Part shown: positions 1-10,236 of the stretch, piece after piece
Layout: each line of letters opens with the position of its first letter
Position numbering within the stretch: the stretch's first letter is position 1
From: Lachancea dasiensis
Taxonomy: Eukaryota; Ascomycota; Saccharomycetes; Saccharomycetales; Saccharomycetaceae
Length of the DNA stretch: 64,000 nucleotides
Direction: 5' to 3'
Assembly: GCA_900074725.1 (NCBI GenBank)
Contig: LT598461.1
Coordinates: 868,001 to 932,000 of the forward strand
Position numbers and translations under genes: made by a program
The notes under the pieces: model-generated
The model's database searches: none
What the model was told of the DNA's origin: nothing
The model's input: only the letters and a program-made list of their open reading frames with translations

Positions 1-709
1 TGATCACACCTGCTCATACGTCTCTAATATCATGCCGATCTGCCTGATAATAAGTTTTCTTAAAGAAGCCTTTGATACACGATACAGACATACTCGGATA
101 TGGACGATTTGTATGTAGTAGTAAGTAACCCATGTATCTCCTACATGAATTTAGGATTGGACATCAAAATTCCCTATTCGTTCTTCTCTCGGTGAGTAGT
201 TTCTCAACTTAAGTCAAAAAGGTTTGTATCGCAAGGACCAGGCACGGTCATCGACAGAACACTCGGGCAGAACGCAAGACGCGCCAATAGCATCATCGCC
301 CAATAGTGAAGTCTTTAGAGAACTTCTCGACCGTCTCCTTAACCTCCTTTGGAATCTGAAAGACAATGAAGGCACACAGGGAAATGGAGAAACAGACATT
401 TTGCCAAAAGGTTAGTTACGAGGGGGAATTCTTTATATTGATCGGCAAGTGGGCAAAATTTTAGTAGGTAAAAAGTGTATGAATAATCGTCTCAATTTAG
501 CACTTCAGGCAAGTTTATATGTCATCCACGAATGCTAAAATGCCTCCAATTACGTCCGTTCCTTCATTTTTATTGTCGGAGCGCCCTATTGATCATTTCA
601 AAAAAATGCCATTAAGTTCGACGATCACTTTTGAACCCATTAGCTTTTGCTTCGACTCTTATTTGCTTTGTCCTTTAAAGATTGTGAAAAGTGTCATTGC
701 ATATAGCAA
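1..709. other. Intergenic left edge, no gene recognised
   Basis: This stretch lies downstream of the FMP27/YPR117W stop codon and runs to the window edge. The reading frames in it are short, and the longest ones open at TTG or run antisense to the end of FMP27. None resembles a protein I know. No tRNA-like A or B boxes were seen. It probably holds the 3' UTR of FMP27 and flanking DNA of a gene outside the window. Confidence 0.5.
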
Positions 710-3700
710 TCAGTCAGAAAGCGGGAAAAATGGAGCCACGCCAGCTTCAGTAGAAATTGACTGGTATTCTCCTAGTGAGGTTTCTTTGCGTAATGATGAG
801 GGGCCGTGTGGGCCATGTGTGATTATGTGTGCTGGAAATCGCGAGGACTGTGGACTTTCAAAGCTATGAACATTTTGTTCGCTTTTATGACGAACTAGCT
901 TATTGCCAATTATGTTACCTGTGTGCTGCAAAACTACTTTCACAAAATCCTTTTTCAAGGTAGCAACAAATTCTTCCCTTGACCATAGTCTATTTTTGTA
1001 TTTCAAGGTGGGTACTTTAACCGTTAATCCACTAACGTTTGTCAGCAAGCTACGAGATCCCTTGTAGCTTATTGTGACTGTCACCTTTCGAATGGTGGCT
1101 GACCTCACACTAAAATATCTGGATGATCTATCAACCATTTCGTTCATCCCTTCCCCAACTTTTCGGAATAGTGTAGGCGTTGGCAAAGGAGACACTGACG
1201 GCGACCCTCGCGAGTTCGGTAAAGGTGAAACTGACTTCAAAGAGGCAGTGTCCGGAAGTCTCCGGTTCAGGCCCAGAATCACAGAACCCTCTCCGGTATC
1301 ATTGGAGAAAGAATACGTTCGATCAGGGTAGACAGCAGTGGAATCAACGTTGTTTATCCTAGCAGGTAAGAAATATTTGAAAAGTGTGTCCAGAGTGACG
1401 TGATCCATCTTGAACGTGAAAGGTTCAAGCAAGACGATGAGCTCGATAACATCTGATATTCCTCCAATGGGAGGGCCCATGGTCCATTTCAGTTCGATAA
1501 GTGGTTTCATGGAGCTCATACTCTCATCATAAGAAGACAGCAAATCTCGGTAGACCGCTCTTTCTTGCAAATTAATACACTTTAGCGAAGAAATTGTCAA
1601 TTTGTTGCTGTTGGTTCCCTCTAGTGATTGTGATCTAAGAAAACTGGTTGAACCTAGTTCGAAGAGCACAAAATCTTCGTCCTTACTGTCTAACAGTTTC
1701 CATGTCACTTTATCGGCTCCAATTTGCCAGTATATGGTGCCTTGAGAGCTGTTTTGTTTATCAGAAGCTCTGTACTTATCGTAGTTATTCTTTATCGCGC
1801 TCATAAGAACGTTGAGCTCTAGGACGGCTGCATCTAGTTCTAACGCAATCCTTTGTGCGACCTCTTGATATTTCTCAGCATCGTGTAACCTCAAGTACGA
1901 TCGGCTGCGGTGTAAATTTTTAATGCAGTTCTGTATGTTAACAATCATTGAACCATCTAACTCGTCGAGACTATTTCTAACTTCCTCAGCAAGTAGGACC
2001 TTTGACAGCTTGTCAGCTTTCTTATCGAAACTAGATGCGAAATGGAGAAGCTCAGTCGCGATGGCGTAAATAGAAGAGTATTGATTAGGATTACATGCCA
2101 AGGTCAGGTTAGGAAAACCAACTCTTACTTTTGTTTCACTCCTTTGAATACTCTTTGCCTTGTCTTGGAAAAAAAGCGAGTTAGGTTGAGTAAAGTGTAA
2201 CGTCATATCATTTCGCGTTAAGAACAAACAATCTTTCAGCGACTCGCGATTGTAGCACATTTCCATAGGGAGCCATGGTGGCCAATAACTTGAAAACGGA
2301 TCAGTTCCATAGCCCCCAGTTTGGAAGCCAAGACCATTATCTGAGGACGTCATTTCTCTATCAAAAATGAAAAAATGGGCATCTCTCAGCTTCGTAGCGT
2401 ATCTCGTCTCCACTAGGCTATTGACATCAAGAGGAACACTCTGGTTAGAAAGCTGGGCCATTTGGTTTATACCAATCACTGATGTCTCGATTTCATTGGC
2501 CGTAACTAAAATACATTTACGGGGCACTTCCTTGGAAGTGATTTGGATCTGAGGAGACACGAGCTTTATTTGATAGGTATCAAAAGCTTTTAGGTTACTT
2601 CCTGCAACTTCCCTAATGATTTCATCGAGATAGTCCATGAGGTCTGCATTTGACAGACTGTCTTCGGCTACGAAAGAGCTTTGTGCCTTGAGGTCAGCGG
2701 ACGGCAGGGTCCAGATTTTGACTTTGAGTAGTTCATCTAATAGAGCGACTGCCTTGTAGGTCTGAAAAAAAGTTGATTTTCTCCTATTGAGCACATTGAA
2801 AGTGTAGTCTAGCAACAGGTCTCTCGTACGGCTATTGACCTTGAGCAAGATATTGTGGAAAATGAATTTGTTGTCAAAAGACGACTTTTCAAAGGCGCTA
2901 GTAGTACGACCCATTGTAGTAAATGATGAATTTGTTAAAAATTCACTGATCTCTTGAGCCCCAGTGTCTAACGTATCGGGCAAGTTGCTCTCAATATCGT
3001 CAGAAACCAAAGAGTTGGAAGGCAGCTTTGCGAGTCTCAAATATTCCAAAACTTTGTGAATTATACGCAATCTATGCCTGAAGTCCTCCAGTTGGGTCTC
3101 GAAAATATCGAGCCTCCTTTGCCTCAGTTCATCGGCGCCATCATCGTTACAATCTAATTGATTGATTAAAGTCTCGAGCGCGGATAGCTGCGATTCAAGT
3201 TCATGGGCTCTTTCCCTCGCCAGGTATTCTTGAGTGGCCATGGGATCGATATTACCAATAGAGCAGTTATGATCCTCTTCCAGGCCAAACGGAAATTCAA
3301 GTGGGGCTCCCTCGCCGGTATCCCTCATATAAGAAATTCGTGGAGAAAAAAGAAGAGGAGAATCTTCAAACTCGAGCGGTTCTGTATCGATGTACATTGC
3401 CTGGTTAACGTCACTGTAGTCCTCTATATCAAACCACTCCACAGATGACTGACCATTGTTACGGTAATCTCCACTGGTACTGTGAGGAACCTGGTGCTGG
3501 GGGATATTTGGCGTTACGTTCCACTTAAACATGGAATAAGCCAACCTGAAATCAGCCCCAACGCAGTCGACTTCGCCAGCATTCATTTTGAACTTCCATA
3601 CGGTTCTTGACCTTTTGAGTTTATTATCAAGATGCGTCATTTTAACCCGTTTTTGATGTAAATCTAACCTTAAACTGTCAAATTTTCCTTTCATAGTTGT

Positions 3701-6700
3701 AAATGCAATTCCATCATTCTTTCGATCGATTAAGTGCGAGTCAACGTGCCTATACGTATGGGATACGACGAGAGGCGCCAGCCTAACTTCGTACTTAACA
3801 GTGAAAAGGGCTTTCGAGAATTTTTTAGGATTTTGGACTAAATCTGGGAACAATGAGCCTTGCCGAATGGGGCCCGACGTGTAAGTACTGAATAAATTCC
3901 ACCAACTAAAAAAGTGAGTCATGCAATGAGGTGCGAGGTATACCTTATTTGAGTATTTCTCGCCAGTCTCACTCACAACACGAAAAAATAGATGTATAAA
4001 GTCACTTCTAAATCCATCATAGGAATCATGAGACGAGTCGGGGTCCAAAAACTCTGGATTGCATAAATTTACCCTGTAATGAGGCTTGAAACTAGAGCTG
4101 CGCCTCGTTGATCCCGGCTCCTTCAAGTTTCCGGACTCGAATGTAAACCCCATACACCAGGTTACGTTGCCGCTTAACTTCATTATTGCCTTTTCAAGCC
4201 GCCGAGGATGAGTGAAATCTCTGATTGCTAACAGAAACTGCTCTGATTTGATTTTGAGAAACTCTATGGGATCAGAGTCTTCGTGCACAGCTAGCCTAGC
4301 GTTTCCTTTCCAACAAAACGACAAGCCAGCACCTTTATCCGTGATTAAGTAAGGATTATGTGAGCCCTTTATATTTAGATGTAGTTCGCTGCTTCCTTTC
4401 CATTCAAAAATCAATTTACCATGTACTAAAAGGCGGAACTTGTCCCAGAATCCCAGCTTTGGAGAGGGGTCTAATGGAGGCTTTGTCAAATAATCGAACC
4501 AGATCATGACCGCTTGGCACCCAGGTTGCAGAGATTTTCCCCAAGTGATGGTAGTAGGCATAGTAGACTCCACCTCAATCTTCAAGTTCATGTAAACTTT
4601 CAGTGGGTTAAGCGTCCTTATTATACGTGATCCGAAAATTGAATCAGTGTTTGAGTGGGGTTCAGTAGCTGCTGCAGGGACGAAAGGTATATGAACATAT
4701 CTTTTTGACGAAGCGAGTGGCATCCTCTCTGCAAAAATGAGGTCTCCGGAAAGCTTCAACGTCGGTAAAAATACGATAGGCAGAGGATAATCTCTGAGGA
4801 TAATTTGAAGAGAATCTCCTAGTAGCTCAATACTCAGCGGAATCAAGGTCGTAAATTTGGTAGTGCGCGGAATTCCTTTACCGTGCTTGTTAAGAAATGA
4901 ATAACAATTGTCCAGCGAGAATGAAGGTGGTCGCAATCGAATACTCATATTTTCCACTTTAAACTTTAGTATTGTATTATTCAACCCTTCCCGAACTTTG
5001 AACGAGGCAGAGCCAATATTATGGGCTTTAACTCTGACAAATGGTTTCTCAAAAAATAATAGTCGAGCCTTCTTAATTCGATTGATCCATGACGTCGAGA
5101 AGTGTTCAAATAGCGTATGCAATTTTGAGCCTTTATTGCTCAAGGGGCTTGCGGAAGAGGAATTGAGCTCCTCTTCAAAAATTCGGAGTTTCTCCATCCG
5201 TTCCTGCTGCTCTGATACGCCAACTTTAAATATAAGACCCAGTTCCTGCTCGAAGAGATCTTCTTCAACGTTCAAAAGAACGGAATCCGTACTAATATCT
5301 ACCGGATACATCAGACTAGGCTCTTCAATGATTGGTTCTGGGATTTGGAAGGAAGCAAGATTCTCAAACGACGAGCTGAATAGTTTGTAACATTTTACCA
5401 TGGAGCAAAGGTTATCGAAGATCATGTAGAGCCTCAAATGATATTCAAAGCTTGCCCAAATCGAATCCGTGTGCAACTTCAAAACATTGTTTTGTTGATT
5501 GTACATCAGGTTGGTGGAAAGGTTGTCTAGAGAAAGAATAGGGACGAGAACATCATCTGACCCATATACAGATTTTGTGAAAGCTTTCGTGATACCAGCC
5601 GACAAGTTCATTGAATTGCCATTGAATGCGGCCAGTTTCAACGTGAAAAGCAGTTTAGTACAATGAGGCAGGTCGACTTCAAAGAGAAGAGAATCAATTT
5701 CGAAATTACAGTTCTTCAGCGTCTGAGTTAACACTAAAGAACTGAAACTCTCTTGAGGTGACATAGGTACAGTCGATTCATCTGAACAGAGTAACTGCAT
5801 TGCGATGTCTCTCATGTAGAAAAAGAGCCAAATAGTGTATACATCCATGCTTAATTTACAAGCAGGCATACGACAAAAATACCCTCTATCCGAGATTTCT
5901 AACACAAAATTCTCTAAGCATACAATTTGGTCAAAAGCCGTTACGGCGCAGCTGTCCTCAAAAATTCTAGTTAGTGAGCCGTGGACAATGTCAAGTCTCT
6001 TCTTCCCACCGCTGACGACAAAAAAGGCCTCCGTCAAATCCATACTCGCCCCGCGAGCAAACTCTGTTAGTTGAGGAGAAGCGTTTCCCAAAGCACTCAG
6101 GTACCTGGAGCGTTGAACGGTGGAGATGGTAGCAGAGGCATTTTTCAATCTTAACTTTAAGGAAAATGTAGCCGGAGCCATTTTGCGAATTTTGTTACTC
6201 CGTAACTTAAGTATAGCCTCCAATGCAGTCATGAGTCTATGAAAACTGTTTAATACCTCCAAGTGCTCTAACGATATTCTGAGGTTCCGCAATGTGCTTG
6301 TAAACTCATTTTCAGAGGAGAAGAGGTGTTCAGTAAAAAACTCCCACTTAGTAAATACCAGCACGGGGACTTCGTGCAGTTTGGAAGCATTTTGGTTATC
6401 GCAAGAGTACGTGAGGACGAATTTATCAATCTTGAGAAAATCGTCGACAGAATCTCGGGCATTTTTCAATATTTTTCTGGTAGAATCTCGGCTGGCTGAT
6501 GTTATCTCATTGTTAGTGTGACTTCTTCCAGAAAGGTGAACATTTGCAACACGTATCAAAAACTTTTCATTTGGTTCTAACTGGAGATTAAGAGTGAAAT
6601 TGGAAATGATGGCTTTAGCAACAAATGATACGAAAATGTGTGGGTCCAGAGCCTCACTGCCATTTGAACAAGACCGTTGGTACATTTCATCATGTTTATT

Positions 6701-7825
6701 TGAGTACCAGTACCAAAGCGCATGAAGTTGACTTTGGGTCAAATTAACCAGAGGGTCGACAATAGCCAGCGTGACAGCTGAACTTAGATGTGAGAGTCGT
6801 GAGGAAGAGGACATGAACGCCAAGCTGGTCACTGAAGTCAGAGTGACCGACGGCAAGTGCAAAAATATATCCTGCTCATTCCGACATACTGTTGAATTAA
6901 CGGAAACAGTCACTTTTTGCATTAGATTCGTGTCTAAATCGGCCGAAATTTTGCTGTGAATCTCATGATCCCATGGGGGGATCAATTGGCAAGACAGGAA
7001 GACATTAGAAGAAATTACTGAGATATTCTCATTAAAAGTGACCGACACCTGATCAAAGCGCAAAACAAAACTGTTCATTCTGGTTACAAATCCCTTTAAA
7101 CCTTCATTTAAGTGAAGACTAGTGAAGTTTTTGAGGTTAAGGCGGGGATGAGGCCTCTCAGCAGTATCACCAGCATATGCTTTGAGCCCTCGAAACTCAA
7201 GTACGTGACTGTGACTCTCAATGTCCCAGAAAAACAAACTTTGCCCAGAACTTGATTTATTCAGCTCTAAATGGAGTTCATAATCTAGCGATCTAATTGA
7301 AAACACTTTTGTGTCTTCCCTTAAGCGCGACGCTGATACGTCGATGTTCAAATGTTTGGCTTCATACACAACCACAACTTCGAGAAGCTCGCATTTTATA
7401 CTCTTGTTTGAGGTTGAGGATTTTATTCTTAAATTGTGGATCTTAACCTTATTAAGCCTCAGCTTTCGCAACACCGTCCCTACGGGGGGATTGATAATCG
7501 ACCAAGATTTCTCGGTTCTTTTGCCAGCGGGTACCGTCGTGAATAGTTCAGCATCAATGCAACAATGCACGTTATTCAGGTGGATAACCAGGCCCCGACA
7601 AAAATTGATCTGGATGCTTTCCACTCGAAAACTATAATTTTGAGAGGACAGGGTGGTGAAGTATATTTTGTTCATCCAAGGTAGGCCAACAAAGATTTTG
7701 GTCGATCCGACTAGCGGTCCATGAATTGTGAGCAAAGCATTGACAAATGCGTTCACCACAATCAATAAGACAATGGTCAAGAGCAGGATATGTAGTAGGG
7801 GCTTCGCGAGGAAGTCAAACGCCAT
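710..7825 (-). CDS. FMP27: Bridge-like lipid transfer protein, FMP27/YPR117W (Hob) family
   Basis: The product is a 2371-residue protein of the Fmp27/Hob (hobbit, BLTP2) family, very long rod-like proteins thought to carry lipids between ER and plasma membrane or other contact sites. The N-terminus is a single hydrophobic anchor at about residues 6-32. The family signatures that name the Fmp27 Pfam domains are visible: LGFWDKF near residue 1120 and SYWPPWLP near residue 1845. The acidic coiled region near 1525-1590 and the basic, Ser/Pro-rich tail also fit. The length is close to S. cerevisiae Ypr117w (about 2490) and Fmp27 (about 2630). S. cerevisiae keeps two copies and this genome shows one at the ancestral position, next to RRG8 (YPR116W) after the ESP1-TEL2 pair. 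The frame is open throughout and starts at an ATG. Identity is firm; the precise cellular role is inferred from the family. Confidence 0.93.
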   Translation of the reverse strand: MAFDFLAKPLLHILLLTIVLLIVVNAFVNALLTIHGPLVGSTKIFVGLPWMNKIYFTTLSSQNYSFRVESIQINFCRGLVIHLNNVHCCIDAELFTTVPAGKRTEKSWSIINPPVGTVLRKLRLNKVKIHNLRIKSSTSNKSIKCELLEVVVVYEAKHLNIDVSASRLREDTKVFSIRSLDYELHLELNKSSSGQSLFFWDIESHSHVLEFRGLKAYAGDTAERPHPRLNLKNFTSLHLNEGLKGFVTRMNSFVLRFDQVSVTFNENISVISSNVFLSCQLIPPWDHEIHSKISADLDTNLMQKVTVSVNSTVCRNEQDIFLHLPSVTLTSVTSLAFMSSSSRLSHLSSAVTLAIVDPLVNLTQSQLHALWYWYSNKHDEMYQRSCSNGSEALDPHIFVSFVAKAIISNFTLNLQLEPNEKFLIRVANVHLSGRSHTNNEITSASRDSTRKILKNARDSVDDFLKIDKFVLTYSCDNQNASKLHEVPVLVFTKWEFFTEHLFSSENEFTSTLRNLRISLEHLEVLNSFHRLMTALEAILKLRSNKIRKMAPATFSLKLRLKNASATISTVQRSRYLSALGNASPQLTEFARGASMDLTEAFFVVSGGKKRLDIVHGSLTRIFEDSCAVTAFDQIVCLENFVLEISDRGYFCRMPACKLSMDVYTIWLFFYMRDIAMQLLCSDESTVPMSPQESFSSLVLTQTLKNCNFEIDSLLFEVDLPHCTKLLFTLKLAAFNGNSMNLSAGITKAFTKSVYGSDDVLVPILSLDNLSTNLMYNQQNNVLKLHTDSIWASFEYHLRLYMIFDNLCSMVKCYKLFSSSFENLASFQIPEPIIEEPSLMYPVDISTDSVLLNVEEDLFEQELGLIFKVGVSEQQERMEKLRIFEEELNSSSASPLSNKGSKLHTLFEHFSTSWINRIKKARLLFFEKPFVRVKAHNIGSASFKVREGLNNTILKFKVENMSIRLRPPSFSLDNCYSFLNKHGKGIPRTTKFTTLIPLSIELLGDSLQIILRDYPLPIVFLPTLKLSGDLIFAERMPLASSKRYVHIPFVPAAATEPHSNTDSIFGSRIIRTLNPLKVYMNLKIEVESTMPTTITWGKSLQPGCQAVMIWFDYLTKPPLDPSPKLGFWDKFRLLVHGKLIFEWKGSSELHLNIKGSHNPYLITDKGAGLSFCWKGNARLAVHEDSDPIEFLKIKSEQFLLAIRDFTHPRRLEKAIMKLSGNVTWCMGFTFESGNLKEPGSTRRSSSFKPHYRVNLCNPEFLDPDSSHDSYDGFRSDFIHLFFRVVSETGEKYSNKVYLAPHCMTHFFSWWNLFSTYTSGPIRQGSLFPDLVQNPKKFSKALFTVKYEVRLAPLVVSHTYRHVDSHLIDRKNDGIAFTTMKGKFDSLRLDLHQKRVKMTHLDNKLKRSRTVWKFKMNAGEVDCVGADFRLAYSMFKWNVTPNIPQHQVPHSTSGDYRNNGQSSVEWFDIEDYSDVNQAMYIDTEPLEFEDSPLLFSPRISYMRDTGEGAPLEFPFGLEEDHNCSIGNIDPMATQEYLARERAHELESQLSALETLINQLDCNDDGADELRQRRLDIFETQLEDFRHRLRIIHKVLEYLRLAKLPSNSLVSDDIESNLPDTLDTGAQEISEFLTNSSFTTMGRTTSAFEKSSFDNKFIFHNILLKVNSRTRDLLLDYTFNVLNRRKSTFFQTYKAVALLDELLKVKIWTLPSADLKAQSSFVAEDSLSNADLMDYLDEIIREVAGSNLKAFDTYQIKLVSPQIQITSKEVPRKCILVTANEIETSVIGINQMAQLSNQSVPLDVNSLVETRYATKLRDAHFFIFDREMTSSDNGLGFQTGGYGTDPFSSYWPPWLPMEMCYNRESLKDCLFLTRNDMTLHFTQPNSLFFQDKAKSIQRSETKVRVGFPNLTLACNPNQYSSIYAIATELLHFASSFDKKADKLSKVLLAEEVRNSLDELDGSMIVNIQNCIKNLHRSRSYLRLHDAEKYQEVAQRIALELDAAVLELNVLMSAIKNNYDKYRASDKQNSSQGTIYWQIGADKVTWKLLDSKDEDFVLFELGSTSFLRSQSLEGTNSNKLTISSLKCINLQERAVYRDLLSSYDESMSSMKPLIELKWTMGPPIGGISDVIELIVLLEPFTFKMDHVTLDTLFKYFLPARINNVDSTAVYPDRTYSFSNDTGEGSVILGLNRRLPDTASLKSVSPLPNSRGSPSVSPLPTPTLFRKVGEGMNEMVDRSSRYFSVRSATIRKVTVTISYKGSRSLLTNVSGLTVKVPTLKYKNRLWSREEFVATLKKDFVKVVLQHTGNIIGNKLVRHKSEQNVHSFESPQSSRFPAHIITHGPHGPSSLRKETSLGEYQSISTEAGVAPFFPLSD

Positions 7826-8024
7826 CCTTTGAGCCGCTTTGAGTAGTCTCGATTAGAAAATACCCGAGCCTTGCTCTTTGCTGAAGGTGGAGCGATTCGT
7901 GTGATGTCCATCTCACAGCTTTATATCGCGGCATTTAGCTTGACGGCTCACGTTAGGCGCTAGCAGGGGCATTTTGAGTCCTTAAATAGATCTTTTTGTA
8001 CGAGTTGGGTTTTAGTGTCGGAGT

Positions 8025-10070
8025 TTAAGAGGCCTCACTCAGCTTCGACAGCCGGGCAGCCATCATATCATCTATTTGTACGCCCTTCTTCATCGCGTCT
8101 TCGAGTACCGTATACATCATTGCGCACATAGAATTAAATTCCTGATGCGGATGGGCTGCGGATAAAATAATCTCCATTGTACTCAAATAATGCTTCTTGA
8201 ACATTTTATCGTACATCCCCATGTCTATCCCATTCAACCATCCGTGAGCCAAAGGATAGAAGAATTTAGGGGCAATTTTGCGGAACCTGTTTGGCACCGG
8301 AATAGAATCTTTGTCGTTGCGGTCGAGTTTCCGCGACCTCCACACTGTTCGAGCTTCAGTGAGGTTGTCGACTGATTCTATCACTGGGGATTGATTCGAT
8401 TGATCCCAAGGCAGTCTCTCCGTTGGAAAATTGGTTTCGGGTTTGATGATTACTGCATCATTTAGGCCGCGCAACTCTCTAGCGGCAAGACCTACTGTAG
8501 ATAGTATGGCAATTCGTTGTTGCAAGGACAGTTCTTGCCCAAACAAGATCTGGTAGAGGTCAGTTATCCTCGACGGAACAGTTACTAATATACTATTCAT
8601 CGCATTTAACCTCCATTCCTGAAATTCAGGCTCGTCAAACTCGTTAGTTAAGGAGGATATTATGGCCAGCAGCTGCGCGCTGTATGCTTCTACCTCCATG
8701 ATAAAGTCTCTCTTCTGCCTTACAAGCTTCACAGTTGTCTTGAGAAGATAAACTCGATTTACGCGTGTTTTTGACAGTTGTTCAAATTCGTGGAGTAAGT
8801 CCTTGAGGAAAACTATGCTCACGCCATCGTCACGGTCATCAGTTCCGGACAATGAGAGTTGGGAAAAATTGTAAGAGGTTGAGGCAAGTTTTGTGGGTTG
8901 TGGGATCTTTCTGGGCGTCCCCCTAGGGTCGCAAAAATCATTGAAGTTGACATCAAATGTTTGGGGCTTTTTGACTATGGGAATATCTATCTTGAAATCA
9001 CTCTCGTATATGAGTTCATCATTTGTAATCTGTTTGGCAAGAAACATTGTTCTCTCCCTCACCAAAGCATCCTGAGAAGCCAATCTTACTGTGACAGAGT
9101 CCAAAAACCTATTATCACTGCTGAGGTTATGTCTGGTTTCGGCAGAAAGATTTGCCAGCACGCTGGACAACAGACAGCAGATGGAACCATCATCAACTGA
9201 GCCAGGTGCCTGAAAGGAGAAAAGTGCATGGTCGAAAATATGTAACAACTGCTTCTCGTCCATGAGGCCCACGAGAACAACTTGTAGCTTTGTATTTTCG
9301 ACATTCACAAGGCAATCGGGCTGTATCAACGATACGTCCATCAGTCGAAGAAGGTTGTAAACAGAATCTGTCTGTTCAAGTAGCAATTCTGAATCTAAAT
9401 ATCGTACCAGGCTGTTGAGAAGCTTGTTCCTATTGACTATAGAGCCATTTTTCACGAAACGTAGAAATGTATCGAAGCGACCTCGATTCGATAGCACCAA
9501 GCCTTTGAAAACCGTAGACATTGCTTGACTTCCATGCAAGCTTAAGATTGAAGCTAGACAATCTGCTCCTCTTTTTTCACATATAGATCCTTGGTGGTCG
9601 AAAATATATGACATTTGGGCTTCCAATAACTCCAGATACTCAAGAATATCGATATCGCAAGATAAACAGTTGTAAAGTTTGCTTCCGAAAAACACAGATT
9701 TGAGCAATTGAAATTCTGAGGTAGTATTACATTGAGAGTTGTAGTTTTGTAAAGCTGAGGGGCTATTATTCAGAGCCTCAAGCAGGAAGTCTCGGCATAC
9801 CTTGGCTTCTGGCTGACCACGAAGCAACTGAATAAGACTTATTGCATGCGTAAGGAATGTAAACGAGTGCTCCAATAAAACAAAGAGTTGTGTCTTAACA
9901 TTCTGTGGTAATGATGGCGCAACTGGAACCACATGCTTCGCTAGTACAGCTGCTGCTTCCAGATTCAAAGGTCGGTAATTGTCAAGAACAGAAAGACAAC
10001 TAGAGATAACTTCAGCAGAAGGCTCTTTCTTGAGTAGATCAATGGCGGACTGTATGTTGAGCTTCATCAT
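8025..10070 (-). CDS. TEL2: Telomere length regulation protein Tel2 (TTT complex)
   Basis: Tel2 is the scaffold of the Tel2-Tti1-Tti2 complex, which with Hsp90 helps stabilise PI3K-like kinases (Tel1, Mec1, Tor). The protein is an alpha-solenoid. The most recognisable part is the C-terminal conserved domain from about residue 570, with TVWRSRKL followed by FFYPLAHGWLNG. Other shared stretches are ELSLQQR and ARELRGL. The open frame extends upstream to 10316, but only from a TTG and into the 5' end of divergent ESP1. The ATG at 10068-10070 gives 681 residues and an N-terminus that aligns with the 688-residue S. cerevisiae protein. An ATG at 10133 would add 21 residues. ESP1 and TEL2 are also divergent neighbours in S. 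cerevisiae (YGR098C/YGR099W). Confidence 0.95.
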   Translation of the reverse strand: MMKLNIQSAIDLLKKEPSAEVISSCLSVLDNYRPLNLEAAAVLAKHVVPVAPSLPQNVKTQLFVLLEHSFTFLTHAISLIQLLRGQPEAKVCRDFLLEALNNSPSALQNYNSQCNTTSEFQLLKSVFFGSKLYNCLSCDIDILEYLELLEAQMSYIFDHQGSICEKRGADCLASILSLHGSQAMSTVFKGLVLSNRGRFDTFLRFVKNGSIVNRNKLLNSLVRYLDSELLLEQTDSVYNLLRLMDVSLIQPDCLVNVENTKLQVVLVGLMDEKQLLHIFDHALFSFQAPGSVDDGSICCLLSSVLANLSAETRHNLSSDNRFLDSVTVRLASQDALVRERTMFLAKQITNDELIYESDFKIDIPIVKKPQTFDVNFNDFCDPRGTPRKIPQPTKLASTSYNFSQLSLSGTDDRDDGVSIVFLKDLLHEFEQLSKTRVNRVYLLKTTVKLVRQKRDFIMEVEAYSAQLLAIISSLTNEFDEPEFQEWRLNAMNSILVTVPSRITDLYQILFGQELSLQQRIAILSTVGLAARELRGLNDAVIIKPETNFPTERLPWDQSNQSPVIESVDNLTEARTVWRSRKLDRNDKDSIPVPNRFRKIAPKFFYPLAHGWLNGIDMGMYDKMFKKHYLSTMEIILSAAHPHQEFNSMCAMMYTVLEDAMKKGVQIDDMMAARLSKLSEAS

Positions 10071-10236
10071 TGATACCGTCATCAATTGTTTGGTAGTGTT
10101 GGCCTTGGCACTTCCCAGCTCTCTCGTCCCCATCAATAATGAATCTTGAATATAGAAAATCGTAACGCAAGAATTAAAAATCAAAACACAAATACAATAA
10201 ACAATAGGCTTAACGTATCCCTCGATAATAATCCTG
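10071..10236. promoter_or_regulatory. Short divergent TEL2/ESP1 promoter region
   Basis: Only about 166 bp (or 103 bp if TEL2 starts at 10133) separate the start codons of TEL2 and ESP1. The ESP1-proximal part (10140-10230) is A-rich on the plus strand, which suits a nucleosome-poor bidirectional promoter. No MluI cell-cycle box (ACGCGT) or strong TATA box is visible. The divergent arrangement is the same as in S. cerevisiae. Confidence 0.55.
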